From contig ML213508.1 in assembly GCA_004369045.1 (NCBI GenBank), positions 1 to 38,604 on the forward strand: a DNA stretch of 38,604 nt, written 5' to 3'. This DNA is from Heliocybe sulcata (Eukaryota > Basidiomycota > Agaricomycetes > Gloeophyllales > Gloeophyllaceae). Below are positions 22,266 to 33,154 of the stretch, piece by piece (position 1 is the stretch's first letter; each line of letters begins with the position of its first letter). Made by a program: the position numbers and the translations under genes. Under the pieces are notes generated by a model. That model was not told the origin of the DNA and ran no database searches. It worked only from the letters and a program-made list of their open reading frames with translations.

Positions 22266-25240
22266 TCATTCCTCTTCCTCCTCCTCCCAATCCACACTCT
22301 CCATAGCCGCCTCACCCTCTCCATACAGCTCCTTCAACCCTGTCAACTCCTCCAAATAACCCGGCTCATTAAACGCCCTAATCATCATATCCCACCCCTT
22401 GGTCTCGTACTCTCTCAAGACCTACCGAAACGACGTTAGCATTATCTCCCTTGTCACCAAGCACCGCGGGTGAGGACGGGAGGCAGAGAAGAACTCACAG
22501 TCTCACTACATCCCGTACACCGATCATATGCCGCACCCGTGATAAGCATATTCCTGAACTGCGCCAAGAATCCTCTCAACTGATGAGGGACTAAGCCGAG
22601 TATACTCCCCGACGTGCTTGGGTCCGGCTAGACGACAACCAAGGCCATATTCAGTTCTCCGCTACCCATAGCCAATGTATATGAGTCGGGCTTACCAAAT
22701 CGTTGGAGTTACCGGTCTGCGGAGGCGGTGCCGGGGCGCGCACTCTGTCACCGCAAATCAGCACGATTGCAGGGATAAAGAGGTAAGGGAGAGGGGTCAG
22801 TAAGAGGAAGAGCAAGAGAAAGGGAAGCCAGGAAAAGAGAAGAAACGACCCACCCATCCGGATGCTGCACCAACCCCGCCAACAGCTCCACCGCTGTGCT
22901 CGCCGCAATACTCGCGAGCCCCGGCCTCGTGACCGTGCACATCTGGTCCAGCGTCCGGTCCGTCAAGGACTACACACAATTGCGCCGCATCCATCAATCC
23001 GGAGAAGGAGAAGAGCAGAAGCGAGAGTCAGTGACGAGAACGAGAGGGAGAGTTCCACAATGCAGGAGAAGAACACAAGATACAGGACTCACATCCGCAG
23101 GTGCCACGATATCATTACAATAATAACACCCCAACCTCCCCTCTCCCCCACCCCTCGCGCCATGCCTCATTACCAAAAATGTATCAAAACCCAATGCAGC
23201 ATTCATCACAATCTACTCCAATCAGCTTCCTCCCGTCCCTCGCACCAAACGACACGCACCTTTCCCTTCGCGGCACCCAGCACGGTCGGCAGCCACCTGC
23301 TCTCCCTCGAGTCCATCAACAAAAACACCGCGTCATGCTGCTCAACCAGCGTCTCCAGCATCTGCACATCCTTCTTCGTCTGCTCGACCGACGCTGCGGG
23401 CACGGGGTGCCCCGGCATGGGTATGCTCAGACTGAATCCCTTCGATTCCTACACCCCACGCGTCAGCATGGTCTGAGAAGGAAAGACGCAGGAGACAGCG
23501 GACGCACGACGCCGGGAAAGATCTTCTTCAGCCTATCCGCCGCACACTGCGCCTTCGGCTTTCCCCCATCGAGGCAGTCCTCAAACTCGAACAGCGGCTG
23601 CCTCACGGGATTCGAGAACGACACCCTTGCGGAGTCCACGAACGTGATCTTCCTCACGCCCCATCCCTGTATCCGCCAGAGTCCGCAGTCAGTCAAAGCC
23701 CTCGCACTGCACAGAAGAAAAATGCACACCATGAGTGTTCGTGCCACGTAACAGCCCAGCGTCCCCGCGCCGAGGAGCAGGCACTTGGTAGCCGCTATCT
23801 TGTCGAGGTCTAGCGCGGGGAGGATGCGCCAGCGCATGAGTTTAAGGTTCAGGTCTACGGCTTGGTCGGCGAGTCTAGGGAGGAGAGGTGGGGTAGTGTG
23901 AGGGGTAGGACGAAGAGAATAAGGATCCGGAGCACAGTAGGACACCGTAGCACAAAGCTAAACACCAATGATAGAACACAGCAAAATACAGAAGCGACGG
24001 AAAATAACACAAAAAATGAACAACTACTCGCCTCGTCGGGTCCATCATCGGTGCCAAATCCGCTACACGAGGGCCCAGCCGTCCCTGCGCGTTCTTCTCC
24101 CACCCCACGGCGCTGGGCCTCTCCTCTCTGTTTTCGCTGATGCCTTGCTCGATCAAACCGAGTCTCGATTTCCACGTCGACCCCGATGCGGGAAGGTCCG
24201 TGTCCCTCCAGCAGAGAACGCGCAGAGAAGATGTGGTGGAGGGGTGCAGACAGCGGAGGTAGGCGAGCAGGTTGCGGAGCGGCCAGCCGGGGTTTTGGGG
24301 GAGGGCGGAAGGGTCGAGGAAGGAGATGTATTGCTGGGACGATGATTAGCCGAGCGGAGAGGGCGAGAAATAAAGAGGGGTTGAGAGGCAACGGGAAGGG
24401 GGAAAGACAACATACCGAAGCAGGATCCACACCCTCGAAAAACTTCTCATACTCCTCCACACCCGCAACCTCTGTCTTTCCCGCCCGTATTCGCACTAGC
24501 CAATACGCCCTCGGAGCCTTCACAAGCGCATCATGTAGTGCCCTCATCTATCGGCCGTGCATCAACACATGCATATCAAACCAGAGCAAGGACGACTACA
24601 TACCGCGTCCTCCGACAACTCCTCATGCGCAGGCTTCCACTCGCTCGCGATCGTCCACGCTGGCTTGGCAGTGAAGGCAGGGAACGCGAACCAGTAGTAG
24701 TACTTGTACTTCTTGAGGTCCGCATAGGCAATGAGGAGGAAGCGGTTGAGGGCGGAGGGGTCGTGATTCGTCTTGACCGATGTCCAGATCTACGTACGTG
24801 TGCATACATGGGTTGAGACAGGCGATGGGTGAGAACAGCGCCGGACACAGACCTCGTCCGCGACCTGGTTGAACAGCACAGTTTTATCCGCCGCTTTGAA
24901 ATCCTCGATCGTATTATAATTCTTAAACACCCCACTCGCAGCCACAGCATTGGCGGGTGGTCTATGAAACCCGCATCGATCTCTGAGCAACATGTACCAT
25001 CTGACACTTGACTCACTGGAACTCCTCCGTAAATGCCTCCCCGCTAACTACAAGCTCGCACCCGAGGGGCACCTCCTGGCCGGTCTCGCGGTCACGGATG
25101 GTACGCCCTGCGGTGTAGGCGGCGCGGATGGCGACCGAGGCGTCGGAGAGCTTGAGAACGTCAATCTTGAGAGACGTAAGGGCGTGCCAGAAGTCGGGCT
25201 GGACGAGCGACGAGAGCGGCGTGAACTGGACTATCGGCAT
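22266..25240 (-). CDS. ATG7: Autophagy E1-like activating enzyme Atg7
   Basis: Ubiquitin-like modifier-activating enzyme that adenylates Atg8 and Atg12 and passes them to Atg3 and Atg10. Thirteen exons: 25017-25240, 24853-24961, 24604-24789, 24416-24547, 24032-24333, 23730-23874, 23508-23666, 23260-23448, 23093-23212, 22854-22969, 22696-22744, 22499-22627, 22266-22421. Together they give 671 residues, a normal length. The N-terminal domain starts [11 protein letters not shown] and carries [15 protein letters not shown] and [11 protein letters not shown]. The adenylation domain has the ATP loop [11 protein letters not shown] (353 on) and [16 protein letters not shown] precedes [13 protein letters not shown], whose Cys533 is the expected thioester cysteine. 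CTGCS is a zinc pair near the C-terminus, and the protein ends in an acidic WEEEEEE tail. Intron 5 starts with GC (AG|GCGAGT); all others are GT-AG. The gene looks intact. Confidence 0.95.
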
Positions 25241-25578
25241 TGTGGACGCAGGAGGGAAAGGACAAGCGCGCCGCGTCGGGAGTAGATAGCTCTTCTGCTT
25301 GCCCTCCTAGACTTATCCCGCTATCGCTGGCTGTAACAACGCGTGGCCCGGAGACTATCCTCTGTTTTCTATCGACAGTTATATTACCCTTCTCTATCAC
25401 AGGAAGGATTTGCGTAGGAAACGCAGTACTGGGACTGGAAGCTGCGCGCAGAGGCTCCAATCAACTGTACGTCTCCTCATTCTTACCCTCCCAGTTGATA
25501 GCAAGTACGAGGAACCTTGGATTGCACAAATCTATCCAGGACGGTCCGCCTACGGTACATGTCCTGACTTGTTAGCAC
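25241..25578. other. ATG7 promoter region
   Basis: About 340 bp between the ATG7 start codon and the end of FunK1 pseudogene P1. Presumably it holds the ATG7 promoter; no specific element was recognised. Confidence 0.5.
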
Positions 25579-26503
25579 TTATAGACAACCGCAGATGCAC
25601 AACGTCGAGATCCTCCGTCGATGGATACAGACCACACGTCGCCGGCGAGAATATTTACTACCCGACGGTGCTGTCGCTTCCACCTCTTCCTCTAGTCCGT
25701 CCTCTTCTTGGTCTCCAGCCTTCCGTTTCCGCGTCGCCTGGCACATGATCTCTGTGCTAGTCGCCTCTCTCGTGACACTCGCGATGGTTGGAAGTTGTTG
25801 GCCGGCCTCGCCTTGAGCCTCATTGGAAGCCCCTTCGAGGTATTTGACCGGCAGTGCGGGGTCATTCTCTGGCCACCCTGGCTTCTCCAGCTCATTTTCG
25901 AGAGAAATGATCGCAGACTCGTGCATCATACGCTGGTTTGCGACGCGCGCCTTATAGCTCCTCCACACACGTTCACCGAAGGATAGAAGGCAGGCGGACA
26001 GGCGAGGACTGTCGAGCACCGGCAGCGTCTCAAGTCCGTCAGTGAGAACGGCTACCTGTCCCGATACTTTGTGCCCCCCAAATATGAACGAGCCATACTC
26101 CAGGCCTTCGTGAGTCTCGGTGTGGCGGGAGGGTTTCAACCAATAGAGCGATTCTTTATTGTGAGTCAGTCGATGTTCGGATTCCCCTTGATAGGCCTTA
26201 TTTCGACGATAAAATTAGCAGTTCCCTTGGGCTCAGGATAAGATGTCGACCTCAATGAACATAATGGAGACACGCGCCATGTTCACAGCATATTCAAGAT
26301 CGAAAAGGAATGCTTTCGCCCCGCCTTCAGCCGTGGGATCGACACTAATAGATATTGCGGTGCAGGATCTCCAACTTTTTATAGAGGTGCTAATGGCCCG
26401 TATTGCAGCGCCATTTCGTGAGCAATTCTCAAGTGCAGCAAAACCCCTATCTCGCCTTTCATCGCCCTTCGACGAGCTCACGCGTGGACCGGGACCGGCA
26501 AAG
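25579..26503 (-). pseudogene. FunK1 pseudogene P1 (C-terminal half)
   Basis: Remnant of a FunK1 gene with no N-terminal half. Reading minus from 26503, STRELVEG matches the end of the long FunK1 exon. The catalytic loop exon follows but is damaged: CTGCACCGCAATATC then jumps straight to the SVDPTAEGGAKAFLFDLEYA part, losing the HRD aspartate and the NN residues and shifting frame. The C-terminal exon is open from 26139 with SLYWLKP (for SFYWSLL), RLSACLLSFGERVWRSYKAR, ENELEKPGWPENDPALP and an acidic-basic tail, and ends at 25579 with an unrelated extension. It lies directly downstream of FunK1-B in the same orientation, so it arose by tandem duplication. Confidence 0.8.
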
Positions 26504-26678
26504 AGGCTGCTCTGCGCGCCACAAGAACAGACGACTGCACTAAATTATAACCATGTCATGTAACGATTATAGTTGTATTACATCGCACCTTAATCAAGTC
26601 AATATACATTTGTACCGAATACACAGGTAACGGCAGATGCACATAATTGAGACCCTCTATCCGGCGCATGTTGAACAC

Positions 26679-29338
26679 TTACTGCTGACGAGAGCGTTTG
26701 CGAGCAGGAGGCTCTCCTTCCACATCTTCATTCTGTTCATCCTCATCCGCGTCTCCAGCCTTCCACTTCATGTACACTTCTTGCGTAGCCCTCACGATGC
26801 CTGTAAGTCGATGTATACTCTCCTCTATACCCTCATTGAAAGGTGTTTCCAGCGGCTCGAATGGCCGTGCCCGATCATTCGCCGGCCACCCAGACTTGCC
26901 CAGCTCATCATCCAGAGTTTTGATGGCGGACGCGTGCGTCATATACTTATGCGCATGATGGCTCTCCCATGCTACTAGACCGAAGGATTGAATGCACGCC
27001 GTCAAGGGGGGGTTGTGCGATACCACCAGCTCCGTCTGGCCCTGGACTAGAAAGGCGATTTTTCCGATGGCGTCAGGTTGCTCGAAAATTGACTGGCAGG
27101 ATCGCATCGCGTAATTAGTGATAGTGTGGCGGAGAGTCGTGTAGAGCAAGGACCAGTAGAAGGACTCGAGGTCGTGGTAAACCATATGCTCCCCACGATA
27201 ATGTCCCCGTTGGCGCTCAATTGCCATGAAGCATACCTCCCCCTGGTCGCCGATAAGATAATAGATTTGAGTGGACTCGAAAACGCACATACCGTCATTT
27301 CTCGAAGGGTCGACGTAGGACGCCTGTCCTGGAGGAAGGCGGCATATTCAAGATCAATTAAAAACCCTTTTGCGCCGCCCTCAGCTTGAGGATCCGCACT
27401 GATCATAATGTTGTTCACGCTGATGTCACGGTGCAGGATCTGAAATTTTTCAAACAGGTACTGATGTCCTAGATCACGGTGACATCTCGTCAGCAGATAG
27501 GAGGGGGGTCGTTGTATTCTACTCCCCTTTCATGGCATCCCTAGTCGCTTCAACCAGCTCGCGCGAAGACCGGAATTGGGATAGAGGGATGCCGATAGAC
27601 TCTATAACGATACGCTGGTGAATGCGAAGAGAATACTGCTCTTTCCCATAAAATTTGTTCAACCGCTCTGCCCAGGTGAGGTGCGTGGACTGTGGCTCTC
27701 CCTTGTCCAGGTCCACTCCACGGCGAGCACGCGCCACACCAAACACCGGCCCAGCGGCGTGAACTTTAGCGTAAATGGCGCTTTCTGGCAAACGGTCTGC
27801 GTGGCGCCAGGTCTCCTTGATCACCACAAAGTCAGCCAATTCAACCCTTCCTCGTTCAGAGTTTAGCACAGAGGCTCGAACCGCGAGCCATGTCCGCGTG
27901 CCACGGCCGAAAAGGGACGGAGACGTGAACAGCGCAGGACCAACGCTGATATATCGCTCGACTGTCTCCTCCTCCGATGCACCAGACTTGGCAGTGTTTG
28001 GCACAACCTGAACATCGCCTCCTGGGCTGTAGTTTCCAGAGAGGCGATCGTCGACATCGCACATAGGCACGGAGATCACAGCGCTCTCCGAGAGCAGATC
28101 GACGGCACGCAGGTTCATGTTCTTTCCGAGAATACCAGAAGCCGACGCAAAGCGACAAGACGACGCCAGTATCTCCAAGTCGCCAACATCGTATGCCCCT
28201 GGTGCCACAGTTGTATCCAGCCCCATGGTCCCGCCGGAAAACACGGAGGACGCGTACAGAAACTCGAGAACGAGCTCAGGCTGCGCCATGTACTCGAACG
28301 CCTCGGTAAACATGACCGAAGACTGATCACATCGCCAGAACCGCAGGGTATCTCCATACGCTCCTAACCCAAGGAGGTAACACCGAGGACGCGCTCTGAG
28401 CACGAGAGCGCTGGACTCGCAGAAGTGGTTCCAGGTTATAAAGCTGCTCGGCTCAGCCTTGTCGTGCTTGAATGGGTCTTGCTCCACGTCAGGCTTGGCT
28501 TCCACGGTGACGAGCGCGCGCGTCCAGTGCATTTCGGAGGAGTCCTTGAGCTGCAATGCAAGACCCGGGCCTACTGGGGCTTCACCGGTGAGCCTTTGCT
28601 GACTCGCGTAGTCGACGCGAAACGCGGGCAGCTTCATGTCTGCTAGGACGTCACACGCGTACTGAAGCGCTGTTCTCTACCAGATATGACACGTCAAATT
28701 AACCTTACATGAACGACCTCGTAGAGTGGTTCGGGAACGACGTACCATAGGTGGATACATAAGCTCTTCACTCTTGCGTTCGCACGCCTTGTCTACCTCT
28801 CCCCAAAGCGTCTCGAACTCGCGGGCGAAAGTCGACCCAAGACGAGCACGGTCTGTACCAGGGAAGCATAGCTTAAGGAACCACTGCATCTCGAACGGTC
28901 CTGCCGCGTACAGAATAGCTCCCGTTCCAGCATGCCACCTCTGCTGCTCGAAGTCCTTCTCCCATCTATGGGTCTGAAATAGGGGGAGGAGTTATATTCG
29001 CCGGTTTGACCGCGAGTCGGTTTGGGCGTTGTGAGCATATTGGAGGCATGGGATGTGTAAGAGATAGTTGAATTGCAATGAGGGTGGTTCGTCCACAAAT
29101 TCGCCACCGATGCAGTCAGGGGCCGTGGTAGTGCATATCGACCGGACGTCGGTGTAATGGCCCGAGTATACAGAGTCCAAATAAACAGTCATAGCAGGAG
29201 ACAAATCCAGAGAGATCCTGGTCAGCATTCACCAATGAGAAGAGGGTCTGCTCATACGTAGCATAATGACGAGGGCGCAGGGGAGCTTGTGCACGACGTG
29301 CTGCTGCTTGCTGTCCTCGAGGAGGTTGGTTGTGACAT
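26679..29338 (-). CDS. FunK1-family protein (copy B), splice donor defect
   Basis: FunK1 kinase-like gene. Best model by comparison with copy A: exons 29258-29338, 28746-28973, 27527-28676, 27293-27468, 26679-27242, giving 732 residues in a continuous frame. Landmarks are a Ser-rich start (MSQPTSSRTASSSTS), FPGTDR, RPRCYLLG, VLEFLYASS, FGRGTRTW, VVIKETW, HRDISVNNIMI, IDLEYA, DLESFYWSLLYTTLRH and a tail ending ARKRSRQQ. The donor after 27527 reads G|GGGAGT where copy A has G|GTGAGT. Without splicing, translation stops two codons later (stop at 27519), before the catalytic loop. A weak GTTGAA donor with acceptor TTTCAG could give an in-frame, shortened product. First-intron limits are uncertain: bases 28974-29257 resemble copy C and contain a conserved SHAxNMLxTPKP frame that may be coding. 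It may be a pseudogene. Confidence 0.7.
27363..28805 (-). repeat. Inverted repeat, left arm (1,443 bp)
   Basis: This arm mirrors 34969-36411: position x here corresponds to 63,774 minus x, with no indels. I saw no mismatch inside; the translations of all six frames agree across the 372-codon core. Identity stops at a T/A difference on one side and at a TTT/TTC difference on the other, after which the copies are only related. Confidence 0.93.
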
Positions 29339-29492
29339 GTTGCTGTGCCTATATCAATGTCAACTGTTTTCGCCTCGTGTAGAATGTCGATTGTTTTGCC
29401 TCATGTAGCATGCAGAGCGCACAGGCAGGGTATCCTCGCGCGCACCAAACGAGCCACAGTCACGGTCACTATGACGTGCCTGCCGTCCGGGA

Positions 29493-29513
29493 CACGTGAC
29501 CCCGTAACGAGAC
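29493..29513 (-). promoter_or_regulatory. Shared FunK1 upstream block (copy B)
   Basis: On the minus strand this reads GTCTCGTTACGGGGTCACGTG, one base different from the copies upstream of C and D. It ends about 155 bp upstream of the copy B start codon and contains the palindrome CACGTG, the core site of bHLH-type regulators. Function is inferred from conservation and position only. Confidence 0.5.
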
Positions 29514-29724
29514 GCGGCATTTTGCAGCCACAGTCACATTAATTTTCCTTTGTCGCAGTACAGCCCTTCGTACCCAAACCGTCCAGTGAGTAAAATATCA
29601 ACCAACCATACAGACAAGTGAGACAACAGGGAGTGCGCAACATTACTCATGAAAGGACCTGCAGGCATGCCACTTGCGAGAGCGTTTTACTACCAGAAGA
29701 CTCTCTCGCTTCCGCCTCTGCATC

Positions 29725-30830
29725 CTATCCATGCTCCTTCTCATCTCCAGCTTTCCGCTTCAGCGCCGCCTCCGAGCTGCGCGCATTTTCAATGACACCC
29801 GTGACAGCCGAGAGTTCTTTGCTCGCGTCGTCCAGCGCCTCGTTGGAGGGCGCATTGAGCGGTCCTCACGACATCGCGTGGTTATTGTCTGGCCATTCGG
29901 GCTTCCCCAGCTCATCATCCAGAATCTTGATTGCGGGAGTGTGCGTCATACGCCTTTCTGCCTTGCGCGCCTTATAGCTCTTCCACGCTATCCGGCGAAA
30001 GGACCGGAGACTGGCCGTCAAGCGCTGGTTATTAACCACCTCCAGCTCACCTCGCCATCGACTAAGAAAGGCAATTTTTCCCAAGGCATGTCGCACCTCA
30101 AACACAACTACCCAGTTCTGTGGGCCTTTGTTCATCTTTGTGTGACGGAAGGTGGCGAAGACGCGGGACCAGTAGAAGGGCTTCGACGAGCTCACGTATG
30201 GACTGGATCCGGCAAAAAGGGGTGCCGACAGACTCGACGACGATGTGCTGATGAATTCGAAGAGACAACCTTCGTTCTTTAGGAATTCATTCACCTTCTC
30301 TGGTGCTGTACGGTGGACGGAACTCACGTCCCTGTCATCCATATCTACGGTGCGGCCAATACATCACGTGCGACCCGTAGCGGTGGGCAATCCCTACCAT
30401 TTCATCTCATCGACAGTGTATAGTCTCAGAATGAGGGTCGTATCGAGTCCCACGTTCTTGCCAGATAAGATGGAGGAGGCATAAAGGAACTCGAGAACGC
30501 ATCCGGGGTTATTCGTGTAGCTGGATAAGGTCGAAAACGAGTCATCTGTAAAATCTGAAAATATTACCGTACACTCCCAAACCAGGAAGATAACACAGAG
30601 GACGAGTATGCAAGGCAATACTTGCGTAGTACGGGACTTGAATCCACATCTTGATGTCCTTACGACATATGACGCCCACCTCGCTGTCCATCCCGAGCGA
30701 ATCTTGATCATCATTCGGCTTAGCTATAATACCAAGGGCATGTGTCTAGTGTCTCTTAAGAGTTCTTTTGGTTGTATACCCAGGTCTGGTGCTGCATGGT
30801 GTTTCTCGGGATCACTAGAGAGCATGCCCT
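29725..30830 (-). pseudogene. FunK1 pseudogene P2 (internal deletions)
   Basis: Broken FunK1 copy upstream of copy B on the same strand. Reading minus, recognisable pieces are RPLCYLPGLGVYGNIFRFYR, then a stop, CVLEFLYASSILSG with GLDTT, then a jump to VDMDDRDVSSVHRTAPEK. The segment holding FGRGTRTW and the kinase lysine is missing. RSIRELVEA then fuses directly to FYWSRVFATFRHTK, so the catalytic loop exon is also gone, along with two introns. The C-terminal exon reads on through ALGKIAFLS, LTASLRSFRRIAW and DDELGKPEWPDNNHAMS, meets TGA, and continues in frame to KRKAGDEKEHG before a stop at 29725. The upstream FunK1 block is still present at 30934. Not functional as a kinase. Confidence 0.82.
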
Positions 30831-30933
30831 GACCTGTGTGGTCGACAGCGCAGTACGTGCGTCTACGCGCGCCAAATTAGCAGCGGCACAGTCACTGCCA
30901 CCGTCACGTGCCAGCACGCGTGGAGACGGAGAG

Positions 30934-30955
30934 CACGTGACCGCGAAATGTAGAC
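30934..30955 (-). promoter_or_regulatory. Shared FunK1 upstream block (P2 copy)
   Basis: On the minus strand it reads GTCTACATTTCGCGGTCACGTG, sharing the CGCGGTCACGTG half with the copies at 34261 and 37616 but diverged on the other side. A downstream GCTAATTTGGCGCGCG also matches copy C. It marks the original promoter of pseudogene P2. Confidence 0.45.
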
Positions 30956-31121
30956 GGAATATCTAACTTTTCTTACATCATTACACCGGCATCCGTTGGT
31001 CCACAATCTCAGCACAGCCTCCAGCACGCTTCGGATACACTGATCGCAGAACATTCCCTTCTCCATTCCCGACGTAGGTACAACTCCCATTAGGACCAGC
31101 CCATTTCTGCCCGCCCCACCC

Positions 31122-33154
31122 TCACATCAAATCCCCAAACGCCGCCATCTCCGCCGGCCCGCTCTCCTTCACCCCAATCTCCCAATACCCATAAATAATC
31201 GTCACCGCCATCAAAATCCCCGTCCCATTCCCCAGCGCACCCATCAAATCCGCCACCACACTCAACAAGCCCAACAGCGCCCCGCCCAGCGCCGCCGCCG
31301 TCGGGATCACTCGTTTCAGCTCGCGGTACATCGACGCTTCCCGGTGCCCCGCCATCACCAACTGCTGATCCTTCAACTGCCTCGCCACCTCCCGCGGCCC
31401 GCTCCCGCTGATCTCGATCCACGTCTTGCTGAACAGCGCGCACGCACTCAGCGTAAATACGATATAGACAAGCGTGTGCACCGGATCGAGCAGCGCCGCC
31501 CGTAGCGTGTGCGGCGGGGACATGTAGTACGCGAGGCCGGAGACAGCTTCGAGCTGCGGCGAGTCTTCCATCGGCTGTATCATAGTTAGTTTGTAGAAAC
31601 AGACGGAAGGGAGGAGTAAGCGCACCTCCCAGTACCCGAGCAATCGCACGAGGAAGTTATCCGGGAAGCGCGAGGCGAGCATCTGCGAGACGATGAACAC
31701 GTTGCTCGTCAGCGTGCTCTGCAGCATGATCGGCATGTTCGAGGTGTAGAACAGCTTGACGGGGTAGCTTCCACGCTGGCCACGGAAGCGGTTGCTCTTC
31801 ACCGGAATCTCGACGCGGAAGCCCTGCAGATAAATGACCACCACAAACACCGCGAGGGTCGCGACGAGGTTCATCACATTTGGCAGCCTCTCCCGCCAGA
31901 ACGCCTCCCGCAGCGCGCGGCCCTTGTCGTTCCACGTAAACAGGAGATGGAAGAGCGCGACGATGGCGCCCTCGAACTCGGGCCCGCGGCCGGTGTTGAG
32001 CGTCGTGGGGGAGAAGGCCTTCCAGACGATGGACTCGCAGATGTTGGTCGCGATGAAGAGCGAGATGCCGGAGCCGAGGCCGTATCCTTTTTGGAGGAGC
32101 TCATCGAGGAGGATGACGATGAGCGCCGCGGAGACGAGCTGGATTATGAGCAGCAGGCACACGCCGGCGCCCAGATCGGAGGGCTGGCCGTAGAGCCCGG
32201 TGAGGACGTAGACGGTTGCCTGGCCGAGCGAGATTATAAGGGCAAAAACTGAGGGGAAGTCAGTATGAGATGAGACCGAGCTAAGGGCAACGCAGAGGAA
32301 GGCAAAAGAGGGAGGAGGAAGAGCAACACGGTGGCAACGGCGACAAAACCCGCAACTCTAAGCGTAACACCGGGAGCAGAAACCAAGCGGGACATGAGAC
32401 TCGAGAGGGGTGGGGTAAAGCGAGACGCGCAATATCCGTTCCGCATTCTCAGCTATCAGGTCTGCGTGCTCCCCAAGTGCGTCTCAGTGGCCGCTCTTAG
32501 CTAAGTCCGAGTCTGAGCTATTCGTTCTTCAGGTCATCCCCCGAGGCGGAGACGCCCATTTCTCTCAGAGGAAGGAGAAAGACAGGAGAGGAACCTAAAC
32601 AGCGAGGCCGGCCGTGTGGAAATACACAGGAGCGCATGGTAGCAAAGAAAGAACCGAGCAATCCACCCCCACTGCAACAGGAACAAAGGTGCAGGGAACT
32701 AGGTCGAAACAGAGAGAGCCCAAGGTAATCATAAGAGAAAATGACATACGTTTCTGGGCACTGCTGAACAGCGCGCGGTCTTCCTTCAGACTAAAGTCCA
32801 CCTCGATAAGGTTGGCGCCAGCCAGAAGTTGCATGATCATGCCCGAGGTGAGGATGGGAGAGATGCCTAGTTCCATGAGGGTGCCGCGGTTAGAGGCGAG
32901 GATAACACGCAGCCAGTAGAGTGGGTCTGACGAATCCGACGACATAATCCCATACAGAGGCACTTGCGAGCATACCAGGAAAATGAGCAGGGTCACGGCT
33001 GTCCAGAGGATTTTTTGGTTGAAGGGGACTTTGCGGTCTGGCGAGGAGACCTCAGGGAGGATGGGCAGGAATGGGCGGACGAGGTTCAAGAACCGGACTG
33101 GGGGGGGGGTCAGCGTTGGTTGAATAGAATAGAGAAAGACTTACACCCGCTCAT
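31122..33154 (-). CDS. SEC61: Sec61 alpha subunit, ER protein translocation channel
   Basis: Pore-forming subunit of the Sec61/SecY translocon that moves secretory and membrane proteins across or into the ER membrane. Four exons: 33145-33154, 32750-33097, 31626-32248, 31122-31574, giving 477 residues, the usual length. Exon 1 is only 10 bases (ATG AGC GGG T), fixed by the conserved start [20 protein letters not shown]. Other signatures are [24 protein letters not shown], the [14 protein letters not shown] loop, [18 protein letters not shown] (ribosome-binding loop), [11 protein letters not shown] and IIYGYWEIG at the end. Introns are 47, 501 and 51 nt. The 51-nt intron is a stop-free multiple of three, and the 501-nt intron is about ten times the local norm. 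The gene is intact and sits between the inverted FunK1 arms. Confidence 0.96.
32479..32555 (-). other. Possible structured element in SEC61 intron 2
   Basis: Within the unusually long intron, GCGTCTC and GAGACGC can pair (7 bp) around a 63-nt interior that also contains a TAGCT/AGCTA hairpin. On the transcribed strand CTGA abuts the closing stem and GATGA lies about 13 nt inside the other side, loosely like boxes D and C of a snoRNA. The C-like box is too far from the stem for a standard C/D snoRNA, so this is only a suggestion. Confidence 0.15.
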
